Below are positions 1 to 11,949 of a DNA stretch of 43,516 bases, one piece after another. Positions within the stretch are counted from its first letter, which is position 1. The number at the start of each line of letters is the position of its first letter. The stretch comes from Actinomycetes bacterium. GTDB taxonomy: Bacteria > Actinomycetota > Actinomycetes > Nanopelagicales > Nanopelagicaceae. Where the stretch lies: NCBI GenBank assembly GCA_025360085.1, contig JANYCW010000040.1, forward strand, positions 1-43,516. The letters are read 5' to 3'. The position numbers were made by a program, and so were the translations under genes. Below the pieces are notes generated by a model that was not told where the DNA came from, made no database searches, and saw only the letters and a program-made list of their open reading frames with translations.

Positions 1-1998
1 GCAATCGCTGAAATTGCCCGGCGCTTTGAGGCAGGTGAACAAGATGTTGTCTTATTAGGTGCAACAGGAACTGGAAAGTCGGCAACTACTGCCTGGCTTA
101 TTGAAAAACTACAACGTCCAACGCTGGTGTTAGCTCCTAACAAACTGCTAGCTGCTCAGTTGGCCAATGAATTTCGCGAACTACTTCCTAATAACGCCGT
201 CGAATACTTTGTCTCTTACTACGACTATTACCAACCTGAAGCCTATGTTCCGCAGACCGATACTTTCATTGAAAAAGATTCCAGTGTTAACGATGAGGTC
301 GAAAGGCTACGACACTCGGCAACGAACTCTCTTTTGACTAGGCGAGATGTCATCGTTGTGGCAACGGTCTCCTGCATCTATGGACTTGGCACCCCTCAGG
401 AATATATAGATCGAATGGTCACGCTGCGAGTGGGCGATGAAATCGAGCGAAATGCGCTGCTTCGCCGATTCGTCGATATTCAGTACAAACGAAACGACAT
501 GGCCTTTGAACGTGGGACTTTTCGAGTGCGTGGGGACACGATTGAAATCATTCCCATGTATGAAGAGTTAGCCATTCGCATCGAGATGTTTGGCGATGAG
601 ATTGAAAAGATTTTGACGCTGCATCCTCTGACCGGTGAAATTATTCGTGACGAGAGCGAAATGTATATTTTTCCCGCAACCCACTATGCCGCAGGACCTG
701 AAACGATCAAACGTGCAATTGGGGATATTGAGGATGAACTTCAGGTTCAATTAAATCTCTTTGAAAAGCAGGGCAAGTTACTTGAGGCCCAGCGAATTCG
801 TATGCGGACCACCTTTGATACCGAAATGATGGAGCAAATCGGTTTCTGTAGCGGAATCGAAAATTATTCAAGACACTTAGATGGTCGCACCGCGGGATCT
901 GCCCCAAACTGCCTTTTGGATTATTTCCCTGAGGATTTTTTAGTGGTCATCGATGAAAGTCATGTCACCGTGCCTCAACTGGGGGCGATGTATGAAGGCG
1001 ATGCATCACGCAAACGTACTCTGGTCGAACATGGCTTCCGCCTTCCCAGTGCTCTTGATAACCGCCCACTCAAATTTCCTGAGTTCTTAGAGCGCACGGG
1101 GCAAAAACTCTACTTGTCGGCAACTCCAGGTAAGTATGAGATGGCAAAGGTAAATGGCGATGTAGTTGAACAGGTCATTCGACCTACAGGTTTAGTGGAC
1201 CCTCAGATTGTTATCAAACCAATTAAGGGTCAGATTGATGATTTACTGCATGAAATTAGCGTTCGAGCCGAAAAGAACGAGCGAGTACTTGTCACAACAT
1301 TGACAAAAAAAATGTCCGAGGATTTAACGGATTTCATGCAGGAGAAAGGCGTGCGTGTACGGTATCTGCATTCAGAGGTTGATACATTGCGGCGCGTAGA
1401 ACTACTGCGCGAGCTTCGTTTGGGCGAATATGATGTTTTAATCGGTATTAACTTACTGCGCGAAGGTTTAGATCTACCCGAAGTATCCTTAGTTGCGATT
1501 TTAGATGCCGATAAAGAGGGTTTTTTGCGTTCGGCAACTTCGCTCATTCAAACAATTGGACGGGCGGCGCGAAATGTCTCAGGCGAAGTGCATATGTATG
1601 CCGATAACATCACCGATTCAATGGCCAAGGCGATTGATGAAACAAATCGCCGTCGTGCAAAGCAAGTGGCCTATAACCTCGAGCGGGGAGTTGACCCGCA
1701 ACCATTGCGCAAGAAGATTGCAGATATCACGGATTTGATTACTCGCGAATCCGAAGATACCGACGCGTTGTTGGCAACTAGTAAGAAGGCAAATCAAAAA
1801 AGTGTGACATCGGTAGGTCTCTATTCCCAAGCCTTAACTAGTCTGCCAAGGCTGGATTTGATTGCGTTGATAGGCTCTCTTACGGATCAGATGAAGAATG
1901 CCGCTGCTGAACTTCAATTCGAAGTAGCGGCGCGTCTTCGTGATGAGGTTAAGATTTTGAAGCGAGAGCTTCGCTCAATGGAAGAGGCAGGGGTCTAG
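1..1998 (+). CDS. uvrB: UvrABC system protein B, 5'-truncated by window edge
   Basis: Damage-verifying helicase-like subunit of the nucleotide excision repair nuclease; it receives lesion DNA from UvrA and recruits UvrC. The frame is open from base 1, giving 665 visible residues; by comparison with remembered actinobacterial UvrB about 30 N-terminal residues lie outside the window. Visible: Walker A GATGTGKS (visible residues 20-27), the beta-hairpin region [15 protein letters not shown], the Walker B/DEAD-like DESH (about 318), the helicase motif QTIGRAARN, and a C-terminal UVR domain (about 621-655) that contacts UvrC. The stop overlaps the uvrA GTG start by one base. Family assignment is certain; only the start is missing. 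Confidence 0.98.
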   Translation, partial: AIAEIARRFEAGEQDVVLLGATGTGKSATTAWLIEKLQRPTLVLAPNKLLAAQLANEFRELLPNNAVEYFVSYYDYYQPEAYVPQTDTFIEKDSSVNDEVERLRHSATNSLLTRRDVIVVATVSCIYGLGTPQEYIDRMVTLRVGDEIERNALLRRFVDIQYKRNDMAFERGTFRVRGDTIEIIPMYEELAIRIEMFGDEIEKILTLHPLTGEIIRDESEMYIFPATHYAAGPETIKRAIGDIEDELQVQLNLFEKQGKLLEAQRIRMRTTFDTEMMEQIGFCSGIENYSRHLDGRTAGSAPNCLLDYFPEDFLVVIDESHVTVPQLGAMYEGDASRKRTLVEHGFRLPSALDNRPLKFPEFLERTGQKLYLSATPGKYEMAKVNGDVVEQVIRPTGLVDPQIVIKPIKGQIDDLLHEISVRAEKNERVLVTTLTKKMSEDLTDFMQEKGVRVRYLHSEVDTLRRVELLRELRLGEYDVLIGINLLREGLDLPEVSLVAILDADKEGFLRSATSLIQTIGRAARNVSGEVHMYADNITDSMAKAIDETNRRRAKQVAYNLERGVDPQPLRKKIADITDLITRESEDTDALLATSKKANQKSVTSVGLYSQALTSLPRLDLIALIGSLTDQMKNAAAELQFEVAARLRDEVKILKRELRSMEEAGV

Positions 1999-4856
1999 TG
2001 AGTATTGATAAGTTAGTCGTGCGCGGAGCACGTGAGCACAACCTCAAAGATGTATCAATTGAACTTCCTCGCAATGCCCTCATTGTTTTTACTGGGTTAT
2101 CGGGCTCTGGAAAATCATCACTTGCCTTCGACACTATTTTTGCTGAAGGCCAACGCCGTTATGTCGAATCACTTTCGGCCTATGCCCGACAGTTCTTGGG
2201 GCAGATGGATAAACCCGACGTAGATTTTATTGAAGGGTTATCACCTGCCGTTTCAATCGATCAAAAATCTACGAATCGAAATCCGCGCTCAACCGTGGGA
2301 ACAATTACGGAAGTCTATGACTATCTGCGTCTGCTCTTTGCCCGTGCGGGCCGGCCACACTGTCCCACCTGTGGCAAAGCAGTATCGCGCCAGTCTCCTC
2401 AGCAAATTGTGGATCAGATATTAACGATGCCTGCCACAACAAAATTCCAGGTTCTTGCCCCTGTTGTGCGCGCCCGTAAGGGCGAGTTCGTTGATCTCTT
2501 TGCCGAACTCATTACAGCAGGCTATTCACGTGCTCGCGTGGATGGCGTTGTTGTAGCTTTGACGCAAGCTCCGAAGTTAAAGAAGCAGGAAAAGCACTCA
2601 ATCGAGGTAGTTGTTGATCGATTGAGTGCCAAAGTCGAGAGTAAAACGCGATTAACCGACTCGATTGAGACCGCTCTGCGATTGGCTTCTGGAATCGTAA
2701 TTTTAGATTTTGTTGACTCTAAATCGCTCGACAAAGAGCGCACGTTTAGTGAACATCTTGCGTGTCACGACTGCAACTTATCCTTTGAAGAGTTAGAGCC
2801 GCGTTCATTTTCATTTAATTCACCTTTTGGTGCATGTCCTGAGTGCTCGGGAATTGGTACTAAGTTAGAGGTCGATCAAGATCTCATAATTCCCGATGAC
2901 TCAATCTCCATACTTGAAGGCGCAATCGCGCCATGGTCGGGTGGTCAGTCATCTGATTATTTCATTCGATTGCTAGAAGCTCTGGCCAAAGATATGCCCT
3001 TCTCACTAGATATCCCTTGGAAGAAAATCTCCGTTAAGGCGCGTGAGTCGATTCTTAATGGTTACGAGTATGAGATCAAAATGAAGTACAAGGGTCGCTA
3101 TGGAACGAAGAACTACACGACGGGCTTTGAAGGCGTGGTGCCCTTTATTCACCGCCGCCATAGTGAGACCGATAGTGATTATAGTCGTGATAAATACGAG
3201 GCTTACATGCGCCAAATTCCTTGCCATGTTTGTTCTGGAGCACGGCTAAAGCCTGAAGTTTTAGCGGTGACCATCGGAGGAAAAAATATTTCCGAGATTA
3301 CAGAGTTATCAATTTCCGAGTGTGCTGAATTTTTGAAACAAATAAAGTTTACAAAACGCGAAACTCAAATCGCCGAACGAGTAATGAAGGAAGTCCATGC
3401 CCGCTTGGGCTTCTTGCTCGATGTCGGGCTCGACTACCTATCCCTGGCTCGTCCTGCAGCCACTTTATCTGGGGGAGAGGCTCAACGAATTCGTCTTGCA
3501 ACTCAGATTGGCAGTGGTCTCGTTGGAGTTCTCTACGTCTTGGATGAACCCAGCATCGGTCTTCATCAGCGCGATAACCGACGCTTAATTGAAACGCTTA
3601 CCCATTTGCGCGACTTGGGAAACACATTAATTGTCGTAGAGCATGACGAAGAAACGATTCGCACTGCAGATTGGATAGTAGATATAGGGCCCGGGGCCGG
3701 TGAGCATGGGGGACATGTCGTTGTCTCAGGTAGTTATGAAGAATTAATTGCATCAAAAGAATCAATTACCGGTGCCTATTTATCTGGGCGAAAATCGATT
3801 GCAATTCCACCAACGCGCCGTCCCATCGACTCTAAACGAGTGTTAACTGTGAAAGGCGCAAAGGAAAACAACCTACAAAATATTGAAGTACAAGTTCCAC
3901 TTGGCGTCTTTGTCTCAGTTACTGGCGTGAGTGGTTCGGGAAAATCAACGCTCGTCAATGATATTTTGTATACGACCCTTGCTAACAAACTCAATGGCGC
4001 TCGTTTAGTGCCGGGCCGTCATCGCAGTATCTCAGGTGTGGAGTTGCTGGATAAAGTTGTGCACGTCGACCAATCACCCATTGGACGCACGCCACGATCT
4101 AATCCCGCTACATACACAGGTCTTTTTGACAAAGTTCGCGCGCTATTTGCAGAGACAACCGAGGCTAAAATCCGTGGATATCAGCAGGGTCGTTTCTCAT
4201 TTAATGTCAAGGGTGGACGTTGTGAAAACTGTTCAGGCGACGGCACGATTACAATCGAAATGAACTTTTTACCCGATGTCTATGTGCCATGCGAGGTCTG
4301 TCACGGAGCCCGTTATAACCGCGAAACTTTAGAGGTTCACTTCAAAGGCAAGACCATTGCCGATGTTTTGAACATGTCCATAGAAGAGGCACATGCCTTC
4401 TTCGAGGCAATTCCAACTATTGCTAGGTTTTTGAAAGTTCTCAACGATGTAGGACTAGGTTATGTGCGTTTAGGACAGTCTGCCCCAACACTTTCTGGTG
4501 GTGAAGCCCAGCGCGTAAAGCTTGCAACCGAACTACAGCGTCGTTCTACGGGGCGAACAATCTACGTACTGGATGAGCCGACTACAGGCCTGCATTTTGA
4601 AGATGTCAGCAAATTGCTGATAGTTCTCAACCGCCTTGTTGATACGGGAAATACGGTTGTTGTCATCGAACACAACTTAGATGTCATTAAATCCTCGGAC
4701 TGGGTCATCGATATGGGTCCCGAAGGGGGTTTTCGTGGTGGATTAATTGTGGCGCAAGGGACTCCTGAAGAAGTTGCAAAAGTAAAGACTAGTTATACGG
4801 GCCAATATCTCGCACCCATGCTTGAACACAATCGAAAAGTAACAACCAAGCAGTAA
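1998..4856 (+). CDS. uvrA: UvrABC system protein A (excinuclease ATPase)
   Basis: Damage-recognition ATPase of nucleotide excision repair; dimerises and loads UvrB onto DNA. 952 residues, normal for the family. There are two ABC-type ATPase halves: Walker A GLSGSGKS at residues 33-40 and GVSGSGKS from about 643. Each half has an ABC signature ([24 protein letters not shown]) followed by Walker B ([20 protein letters not shown]). Zinc-module cysteine pairs are visible (CHDC...CPEC in the first half, CENC...CEVC in the second). Start is GTG at 1998, sharing its G with the uvrB TAG stop, so translation is probably coupled. uvrC follows 3 bases after the stop. Confidence 0.98.
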   Translation: MSIDKLVVRGAREHNLKDVSIELPRNALIVFTGLSGSGKSSLAFDTIFAEGQRRYVESLSAYARQFLGQMDKPDVDFIEGLSPAVSIDQKSTNRNPRSTVGTITEVYDYLRLLFARAGRPHCPTCGKAVSRQSPQQIVDQILTMPATTKFQVLAPVVRARKGEFVDLFAELITAGYSRARVDGVVVALTQAPKLKKQEKHSIEVVVDRLSAKVESKTRLTDSIETALRLASGIVILDFVDSKSLDKERTFSEHLACHDCNLSFEELEPRSFSFNSPFGACPECSGIGTKLEVDQDLIIPDDSISILEGAIAPWSGGQSSDYFIRLLEALAKDMPFSLDIPWKKISVKARESILNGYEYEIKMKYKGRYGTKNYTTGFEGVVPFIHRRHSETDSDYSRDKYEAYMRQIPCHVCSGARLKPEVLAVTIGGKNISEITELSISECAEFLKQIKFTKRETQIAERVMKEVHARLGFLLDVGLDYLSLARPAATLSGGEAQRIRLATQIGSGLVGVLYVLDEPSIGLHQRDNRRLIETLTHLRDLGNTLIVVEHDEETIRTADWIVDIGPGAGEHGGHVVVSGSYEELIASKESITGAYLSGRKSIAIPPTRRPIDSKRVLTVKGAKENNLQNIEVQVPLGVFVSVTGVSGSGKSTLVNDILYTTLANKLNGARLVPGRHRSISGVELLDKVVHVDQSPIGRTPRSNPATYTGLFDKVRALFAETTEAKIRGYQQGRFSFNVKGGRCENCSGDGTITIEMNFLPDVYVPCEVCHGARYNRETLEVHFKGKTIADVLNMSIEEAHAFFEAIPTIARFLKVLNDVGLGYVRLGQSAPTLSGGEAQRVKLATELQRRSTGRTIYVLDEPTTGLHFEDVSKLLIVLNRLVDTGNTVVVIEHNLDVIKSSDWVIDMGPEGGFRGGLIVAQGTPEEVAKVKTSYTGQYLAPMLEHNRKVTTKQ

Positions 4857-4859
4857 GCG

Positions 4860-6779
4860 ATGGCAGATCCAGCATCGTATAGACCTAGTGATATTCCAAA
4901 ACTTCCTGGGGTCTATCGCTTCTATGATTCAAACGAGACGGTCATATACGTAGGTAAGGCAATTAACTTGAAGAATCGCTTAAGCAATTACTTTCAAGGT
5001 AATTTATTGGAAAAAACCTATCGCATGGTTAATCAGGCAGTGCGGGTTGACTGGACGATTGTCGATACCGAAGTTGAGGCGCTAGCGCTAGAGTTTTCAT
5101 GGATTAAGCAGTACACACCACAGTACAACGTTCAGTTTCGCGATGATAAGTCCTATCCATATTTGGCCATTACAAATAACGATGAGTACCCACGCATTTT
5201 TATTACACGTAAATCTAAGCGTCCGGGAATTACCTACTTTGGTCCATTTGCGCATACGTGGGCGTTGCGTAATACCTTTGATGTTATTTTAAAAGTCTTT
5301 CCGATTCGATCGTGCACTACCGGAAACTTTCAACGTGCCCAGCGCAGCAAACGCCAATGCTTGCTCGGAGATATTGGTAAGTGCGCGGCACCGTGTGTTA
5401 ATTGGATAAGCAAAGAGGAGCACAAAGAATTATCGAATCGCCTTGTTGAATTTATGTCCGATGGAAATGCCGATATTATTCCAACGCTGCAGGCTGAGAT
5501 GCAGTTAGCATCGCAGCGCGAAGAGTTCGAACGGGCCACCAAGATTCGTGACTCAATTGCCGCCATCGAGCGCGCACAGGAATCCACCGATGCCGCACTT
5601 TCGACGTCCTTGACGGCCGATATTGTTGCAATTCATCATGATGGGGCACATGCGGCTGGATCAATCTTCCTTATTCGAGGAGGCGCTATTAAAGGCTCGC
5701 GCTCATGGATTGTGGATCAAAGTAAATCCCTTGAAGGCGATGATGAGATGGGAGCGCTTTTTTACTCCATTTATAGCCAAAGTTCACCGGCAGAGATTCC
5801 CGCAGAGATTGTGATTAACGAACGACCGCTAGATGCGCCAGCGTTAGAGGCTTGGTTATCTCAGCTACGTGGGGCACCTGTGGTCCTTAAAGTTCCACAA
5901 CGCGGCGAAAAACTGGAGATCTTGCAAACGGTCAAACGCAACGCCCAATACTCACTCATTCAGTTTTTGAGCAAGCGATCAACCGATGCTGCAGTCAGTG
6001 GGAAGGCACTCATTGAAATTGAAGAGGCTTTAGATTTAGATTGCACGCCGCTTCGTATTGAATGCTTTGACATCTCAAATATTTCAGGAACATCGGTAGT
6101 TGCATCTATGGTGGTCTTTGAGGATGGATTAGCAAAAAAGAGCGAATACCGCCGTTTCATTATCAATACCGATGAGGGTTTCGATGACACTCGCGCCATG
6201 CACCAAGTAATCACGCGCAGACTCAAGAGGCTCATCGATGATCGCAGCGTAGATACGGCCGAAGTCGCCGAACTCGGCGGAAAATTGAGCAAGTTCTCCT
6301 ATCCGCCGCAGTTGATAGTCGTCGATGGCGGGGCTCCACAAGTTAACGCTGCGGCGCGTGCCATGAGCGAACTAGGACTTACCAACATCGCATTGTGTGG
6401 TTTAGCTAAACGTTTAGAAGAGGTTTGGATACCAGGATCAAGTGATCCCATTATTTTGCCGCGATCGAGTGAAGGCCTGTATCTGCTACAGCGCATTCGA
6501 GATGAAGCTCATCGTTTTGCCATTACTTTTCATCGGTCTAGACGCTCGAAGATTATGCTGGAATCGATTTTGGATGAAATTCCTCAACTCGGTCAGGTTC
6601 GGCGCTCCGCACTTTTAGAGCGCTTTGGATCAGTAGCGGCGATCAGGAAAGCTAACCGCAATGATATCGCCGCGACTCCAGGAATAGGTCAAAAAATAGC
6701 CGAGCTAATCTGCGCCCATCTTGAGTTGATCGGAAGTGAAAAAGTGAATATGCAAACTGGGGAAATCACGCATGATTAA
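4860..6779 (+). CDS. uvrC: UvrABC system protein C (dual-incision nuclease)
   Basis: Makes the 3' and 5' cuts on the damaged strand once UvrB is bound. 639 residues. Order of domains: GIY-YIG nuclease at the N terminus (GVY at 17-19, IYVG at 29-32), cysteine cluster near residues 157-178, UVR domain (about 210-245), RNase H-like 5' nuclease (CFDISNISG near 402, VVDGG near 487, DEAHRFAITFHR near 548), and C-terminal helix-hairpin-helix repeats (about 577-627). The conserved Asp, Asp and His of the RNase H site are present, so it should be active. It lies 3 bases after uvrA, giving an uninterrupted uvrB-uvrA-uvrC run. ATG start. Confidence 0.97.
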   Translation: MADPASYRPSDIPKLPGVYRFYDSNETVIYVGKAINLKNRLSNYFQGNLLEKTYRMVNQAVRVDWTIVDTEVEALALEFSWIKQYTPQYNVQFRDDKSYPYLAITNNDEYPRIFITRKSKRPGITYFGPFAHTWALRNTFDVILKVFPIRSCTTGNFQRAQRSKRQCLLGDIGKCAAPCVNWISKEEHKELSNRLVEFMSDGNADIIPTLQAEMQLASQREEFERATKIRDSIAAIERAQESTDAALSTSLTADIVAIHHDGAHAAGSIFLIRGGAIKGSRSWIVDQSKSLEGDDEMGALFYSIYSQSSPAEIPAEIVINERPLDAPALEAWLSQLRGAPVVLKVPQRGEKLEILQTVKRNAQYSLIQFLSKRSTDAAVSGKALIEIEEALDLDCTPLRIECFDISNISGTSVVASMVVFEDGLAKKSEYRRFIINTDEGFDDTRAMHQVITRRLKRLIDDRSVDTAEVAELGGKLSKFSYPPQLIVVDGGAPQVNAAARAMSELGLTNIALCGLAKRLEEVWIPGSSDPIILPRSSEGLYLLQRIRDEAHRFAITFHRSRRSKIMLESILDEIPQLGQVRRSALLERFGSVAAIRKANRNDIAATPGIGQKIAELICAHLELIGSEKVNMQTGEITHD

Positions 6780-6811
6780 CCGCTACTTGACAAGCGTAAG
6801 AGAATAATCTC

Positions 6812-7675
6812 ATGAGCAGTAGTGAGATTTTAATACTGACGGGAATGTCTGGTGCAGGACGATCCACGGCCGCCCATGCACTTGAGGACATAGGTTTCTA
6901 TGTCGTTGATAATCTACCACCTGCGCTACTGCCAGCCTTGGTAAGTAAAGATGCCGGCCCTGATGGTAAAGCCTATGCCGTCGTCGTAGATGTACGCGGC
7001 GGCCATTTCTTCGATGAACTCACATCCGCACTTGCTCAATTAAAATCAGACGGGCGGACGTATCGCTTAGTATTTTTAGATGCTACAGATCAGGCTTTAG
7101 TTCAACGCTTTGAATCAACTCGAAGGCCCCATCCCTTGCAAGGTGTTGATCGCATCCTCGATGGAATTTCGCGAGAACGAGAAAAATTAGATGATGTGAG
7201 ATCTGAATGCGATGTTGTTATAGATACAACAAATTTAAATGTCCACCAACTGGAAAAACGTATAGGCGAAATATTTGGTGGCGGTAAAGTCCAAGGAATG
7301 CGGATAAATGTTTTGTCTTTTGGCTATAAGTATGGAATTCCAGTTGATTCTGATCTAGTTCTCGATTGCCGTTTTATTCCGAACCCTCACTGGATTCCAG
7401 AACTTCGCCCGCTCACAGGTTTATCGCCATTGGTAAGCCAAAAAGTCTTAAGTAACGGTGGAGTAAATGATTTCGTAAAAGATTACGTCGATCTCGTGCT
7501 TTCTATGTCACCTGGTTATATGCATGAAGGAAAAAAATTTCTGACAATTGCAGTGGGGTGCACGGGAGGAAAACATCGTAGCGTTGCGATTACAGAAGTG
7601 ATTGCACAACAACTTAATGCCCGTGACATTGGAATCTCCGCATATGCGACGCATCGAGATGTTGGGCGTGAATAG
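6812..7675 (+). CDS. rapZ: RapZ/YvcJ-family nucleotide-binding protein
   Basis: P-loop protein of the RapZ (YvcJ) family. In enterobacteria RapZ is an RNA-binding adaptor controlling glucosamine-6-phosphate synthase; the actinobacterial role is not established. 287 residues. The Walker A is GMSGAGRS (11-18) with Arg in place of the usual Lys; I recall the same change in actinobacterial homologues, so it is probably not a defect. The C-terminal signature GCTGGKHRSVAI (about 248-260) is intact, as is VVDNLPP after the P-loop. Starts 32 bases after uvrC with only a weak purine-rich stretch upstream; yvcK follows after 3 bases. Confidence 0.93.
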   Translation: MSSSEILILTGMSGAGRSTAAHALEDIGFYVVDNLPPALLPALVSKDAGPDGKAYAVVVDVRGGHFFDELTSALAQLKSDGRTYRLVFLDATDQALVQRFESTRRPHPLQGVDRILDGISREREKLDDVRSECDVVIDTTNLNVHQLEKRIGEIFGGGKVQGMRINVLSFGYKYGIPVDSDLVLDCRFIPNPHWIPELRPLTGLSPLVSQKVLSNGGVNDFVKDYVDLVLSMSPGYMHEGKKFLTIAVGCTGGKHRSVAITEVIAQQLNARDIGISAYATHRDVGRE

Positions 7676-7678
7676 ATT

Positions 7679-8629
7679 TTGATCAAAGATAAAGTTGTGG
7701 CCCTCGGCGGGGGTCATGGTCTGGCCGCAACGCTCTCGGCGTTGCGTTCAATCACCTCGCAGATTACGGCAGTCGTAACCGTTGCCGATAACGGTGGATC
7801 AAGCGGTCGGTTGCGACAAGAGTTTGAAATATTTCCACCAGGAGATTTGAGAATGGCCCTTGCTGCGCTTTGCGCCGATGATGAATGGGGCAGAACGTGG
7901 GCCGACATCATGCAACGTCGTTTTGTCAGTGACGGTCCGCTCAATGGACATGCAATGGGCAATCTTCTCTTAGCATCATTATGGAGTGATTGCGAAGATC
8001 CTGTAGAGGGGTTAGATCGTGTTGGCTCGCTACTAAAAGTTGTCGGGCGAGTTCTACCAATGGCAGAAGTTCCATTGGATATTGAAGGAAGTTTTATTAC
8101 CTCCACAGGTCGCATTCTCATCCGTGGACAAAAGGAAGTAGCAATAGCTAAAGGGCGCATTGAGTCTCTTCGAGTTATTCCAGAGAATCCCCCCGCGTGC
8201 GCACAAGCATTGGTGGCAATTAGAACTGCAGATTGGATCACTATGGGACCGGGTTCATGGTTTTCTAGCGTGATGCCACATCTCTTGGTGCCGATGCAGT
8301 TAGATGCGTTGGTGCGCACAAACGCCGAGAAGATTTTAATTCTTAACTTAGATGCATATTCGAATTCGAGTGGGGAAGAGTTTGCAGGATCAACGCCTGA
8401 AGCGCATTTAGAGCTCTTTCACGCATATGCGCCAGAGTTGAGAATAGATTATTTTCTTGTCGATAACTCGGTAATACGCAATGAAAAAGCCTTATCGAGC
8501 ATGGCCCGAAAACTTGGCGGTCGCGTTGTGCCCGTAGACATTCGCAAGGCACCGGGGAGCATTCATCACGATGTCACACGATTGGCCCTTCATTTAGGCC
8601 ACATTATGCGTCAAAGTTTGGTTGGATAG
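7679..8629 (+). CDS. yvcK: YvcK/CofD-like protein, UDP-sugar binding family
   Basis: Member of the YvcK family (CofD-like Rossmann fold), which in Bacillus and mycobacteria (CuvA) binds UDP-GlcNAc and links carbon supply to peptidoglycan synthesis and cell shape. 316 residues. Visible: the glycine-rich nucleotide loop GGGHGL (10-15), the [10 protein letters not shown] signature (37-46) and [12 protein letters not shown] after it. Start chosen is TTG at 7679, three bases after the rapZ stop; it gives the expected short N terminus before VVALGGGHG. Position between rapZ and whiA is the classical Gram-positive cluster, supporting the call. Confidence 0.92.
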   Translation: MIKDKVVALGGGHGLAATLSALRSITSQITAVVTVADNGGSSGRLRQEFEIFPPGDLRMALAALCADDEWGRTWADIMQRRFVSDGPLNGHAMGNLLLASLWSDCEDPVEGLDRVGSLLKVVGRVLPMAEVPLDIEGSFITSTGRILIRGQKEVAIAKGRIESLRVIPENPPACAQALVAIRTADWITMGPGSWFSSVMPHLLVPMQLDALVRTNAEKILILNLDAYSNSSGEEFAGSTPEAHLELFHAYAPELRIDYFLVDNSVIRNEKALSSMARKLGGRVVPVDIRKAPGSIHHDVTRLALHLGHIMRQSLVG

Positions 8630-8633
8630 TCCC

Positions 8634-9611
8634 ATGGCAATGACATCATCGGTTAAAGACGAACTCAGTCGTATTTCAATCACTAAACCATGTTGTCGCA
8701 AAGCCGAAGTCTCTTCGCTCCTGCGTTTTGCTGGCGGCCTTCATATCGCCGGCGGAAAAATAGTTATTGAAGTCGAACTCGAAACCTCTCAAAGTGCACG
8801 TCGATTGCGAAAAGATATTGCCGATATTTATGGACATGGCTCTGATTTGGCAGTTCTCTCATCAAGCGGACTCCGTAAAGGCTCTCGATATGTTGTCCGC
8901 GTTATTGAAGCCGGTGATGCCCTAGCAAGGCAAACAGGTTTAGTTGATGCTCATGGCCGCCCAGTTCGCGGACTACCTCCGCAAGTCGTATCGGCCGCTG
9001 TCTGCGATTCAGAGGCTGCTTGGAGAGGCGCCTTTATTGCGCATGGTTCATTAACCGAACCTGGCCGCTCATCCTCACTTGAGATTACATGTCCAGGACC
9101 TGAAGCCGCACTGGCCTTAGTTGGTGCAGCGCGTCGCATGGGGATAGTGGCTAAGGCCCGTGAAGTGCGAGGCGTTGATCGGGTTGTCATTCGTGATGGT
9201 GATGCCATTGGAGTATTGCTCACACGATTGGGTGCACATGAATCTGTTTTGGCGTGGGAAGAAAGACGCATGCGTCGTGAAGTTCGCGCCACGGCCAATC
9301 GCCTTGCAAACTTCGATGATGCAAATCTTCGTCGATCAGCCAGAGCTGCCGTTGCAGCATCGGCACGTGTTGCGCGTGCGATGGAGATTCTTGGAGCAAG
9401 TATTCCTGAGCACCTCAAAGAGGCAGGAGAGCTTCGTATTAACCATGGTCAAGCATCCCTCGAGGAGCTCGGCTCCTTAGCCCTGCCTGCCATGACCAAA
9501 GATGCAATTGCCGGACGCATCCGACGTCTATTGGCGATGGCAGATAAACGCGCTGGTGAACTTGGAATTCCAGATACCGAGAGCGGACTTTCCCTAGATT
9601 TGTTGAACTAA
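8634..9611 (+). CDS. whiA: Sporulation/cell-division regulator WhiA
   Basis: DNA-binding protein with a degenerate LAGLIDADG homing-endonuclease fold at the N terminus and a helix-turn-helix at the C terminus. In Streptomyces it works with WhiB to activate division genes; here sporulation is unlikely, so a division or growth role is inferred. 325 residues from ATG 8634 ([13 protein letters not shown]), which matches the usual N terminus; the in-frame TTG at 8622 would overlap yvcK and add four unexpected residues. Very highly conserved stretches such as [20 protein letters not shown] and [19 protein letters not shown] are present. Four bases separate it from yvcK. Confidence 0.95.
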   Translation: MAMTSSVKDELSRISITKPCCRKAEVSSLLRFAGGLHIAGGKIVIEVELETSQSARRLRKDIADIYGHGSDLAVLSSSGLRKGSRYVVRVIEAGDALARQTGLVDAHGRPVRGLPPQVVSAAVCDSEAAWRGAFIAHGSLTEPGRSSSLEITCPGPEAALALVGAARRMGIVAKAREVRGVDRVVIRDGDAIGVLLTRLGAHESVLAWEERRMRREVRATANRLANFDDANLRRSARAAVAASARVARAMEILGASIPEHLKEAGELRINHGQASLEELGSLALPAMTKDAIAGRIRRLLAMADKRAGELGIPDTESGLSLDLLN

Positions 9612-9667
9612 GACTGGTTTTTACTTAGCACTATGGGCAAGCTCCACTGGTAGGCTTGGTAGTAAGA

Positions 9668-9708
9668 CCCCAATGATGTGGCTGCTTTAAAAACCACCCA
9701 TTGCGGGG
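9668..9708 (+). promoter_or_regulatory. Imperfect hairpin between whiA and gap
   Basis: Three 4-bp stem segments face each other: CCCC (9668-9671) with GGGG (9705-9708), AATG (9672-9675) with CATT (9699-9702), and GTGG (9678-9681) with CCAC (9694-9697), around a 12-base loop. No uninterrupted T-run follows, only the T-rich stretch from 9710. It could be a terminator for the uvr-whiA unit or a leader element of gap. It is the only notable structure I see in the 142-base gap. Confidence 0.4.
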
Positions 9709-9735
9709 CTCTTGCAATTTTCAAGCCCTTCCTAA

Positions 9736-10751
<1,016 letters not shown>

Positions 10752-10752
<1 letters not shown>

Positions 10753-11939
10753 TGTCGGCACTTGCTGATCTTGATGTAGTTGGTAAACGAGTTTTTCTGC
10801 GTTGTGACCTTAATGTGCCTTTGAAAGAAGGTGTGATTAAAGATGATGGTCGAATAAGAGCCTCGCTACCGACTATTCAATTATTGCTGAGCAAAGGTGC
10901 CTCGCTTGTCATCGCTGCGCATTTGGGGCGACCTAAAGGTGTTGCGGTACCCGAACTAACTTTGGCCCCCGTTGCAAAGCGCTTAAGTGCACTTTTAGGT
11001 CAAGAGGTTATCTTTCTTGGAGAGGTTAGCTCAGCGCATATGCGTACCGCCGCCCACTCGCTCAAAGCTGGCGAAATTCTGCTCCTTGAAAATATTCGCT
11101 TTAATGCCGCAGAAACAAGTAAGGAAGATAGTGAGAGAGCTGCATTTGCAAAAGATTTAGCAGATTTAGCTGATGTCTATGTCGGGGATGGCTTTGGTGC
11201 TGTACATAGAAAGCACGCCTCAGTCTTTGAGCTTCCACAACTTCTGCCTCACGCGCCTGGTTTACTGGTGAGCGCCGAAGTAGAGGTTTTAAAAAAATTG
11301 ACGCAGAACCCACATCGACCATACGGAGTTATTTTGGGTGGCGCGAAAGTATCTGACAAACTTAAAGTAATCGAAAATCTTCTTGGAAAAGTCGATGTTT
11401 TAGCGGTCGGCGGGGGGATGGCCTTTACCTTTCTTGCAGCCCTTGGAAGAGAGGTTGGCACTTCCCTCGTTGAGACCGAGATGATCGATGCGGTAAAGGG
11501 GCTTATTCAAAGCGCTGATGACAAAGGCGTAAAGCTTTTACTTCCTACGGATATTGTTGTCGCTTCAGAGTTTAGCGCACAGGCAACTCCCACTCTGGTT
11601 TCGGCCGATGCCATTCCAGTTGATTGCATGGGGCTGGATATAGGACCGATTTCGGCGGCCGCTTTTGCATGTGAAATTGAAAAATGTGCCACGGTATTTT
11701 GGAATGGACCAATGGGAGTCTTTGAATTTCCTAACTTTGCAGCAGGTACTACAGTCATTGCTACCGCACTGACTAAGGTTTCAGGCATCTCCGTTGTGGG
11801 GGGAGGAGATTCAGCGGCTGCAGTTCGAGCTCTTGGCTTTGCCGACTCCGATTTTGGTTATATTTCTACCGGTGGTGGAGCATCACTGGAGTACTTAGAG
11901 GGCAAGGAACTTCCTGGTCTTTTGGCTTTAGGTATATAA
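10752..11939 (+). CDS. pgk: Phosphoglycerate kinase
   Basis: Transfers phosphate from 1,3-bisphosphoglycerate to ADP in glycolysis. 395 residues. N-terminal substrate-binding signature RVFLRCDLNVPL and AAHLGRPKG, central LGGAKVSDKLKVI, and C-terminal nucleotide-binding segment with WNGPMGVFE and the GGGDSAAAVR loop are all visible. ATG at 10752 shares its A with the gap stop; tpiA follows 10 bases after the stop, so gap-pgk-tpiA is one transcription unit. Confidence 0.97.
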
Positions 11940-11949
11940 AGGGAGAGAA

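Noticed and set aside
6787-6792. TTGACA before rapZ as a -35
   Set aside because: No -10 at 16-18 bases; the nearest AT-rich hexamer is only 12 bases away.
7714-8319. Long antisense open frame (201 codons) opposite yvcK; similar ones opposite argJ (36568-37128), tyrS (42146-42655), whiA (8951-9418) and sufS/sufU (24208-24687)
   Set aside because: They mirror the codon pattern of strongly conserved genes, show no recognisable domain and have no ribosome-binding site.
8622-8633. TTG start for WhiA overlapping yvcK
   Set aside because: Adds four residues not seen in homologues; ATG 8634 gives the usual MAMT start.
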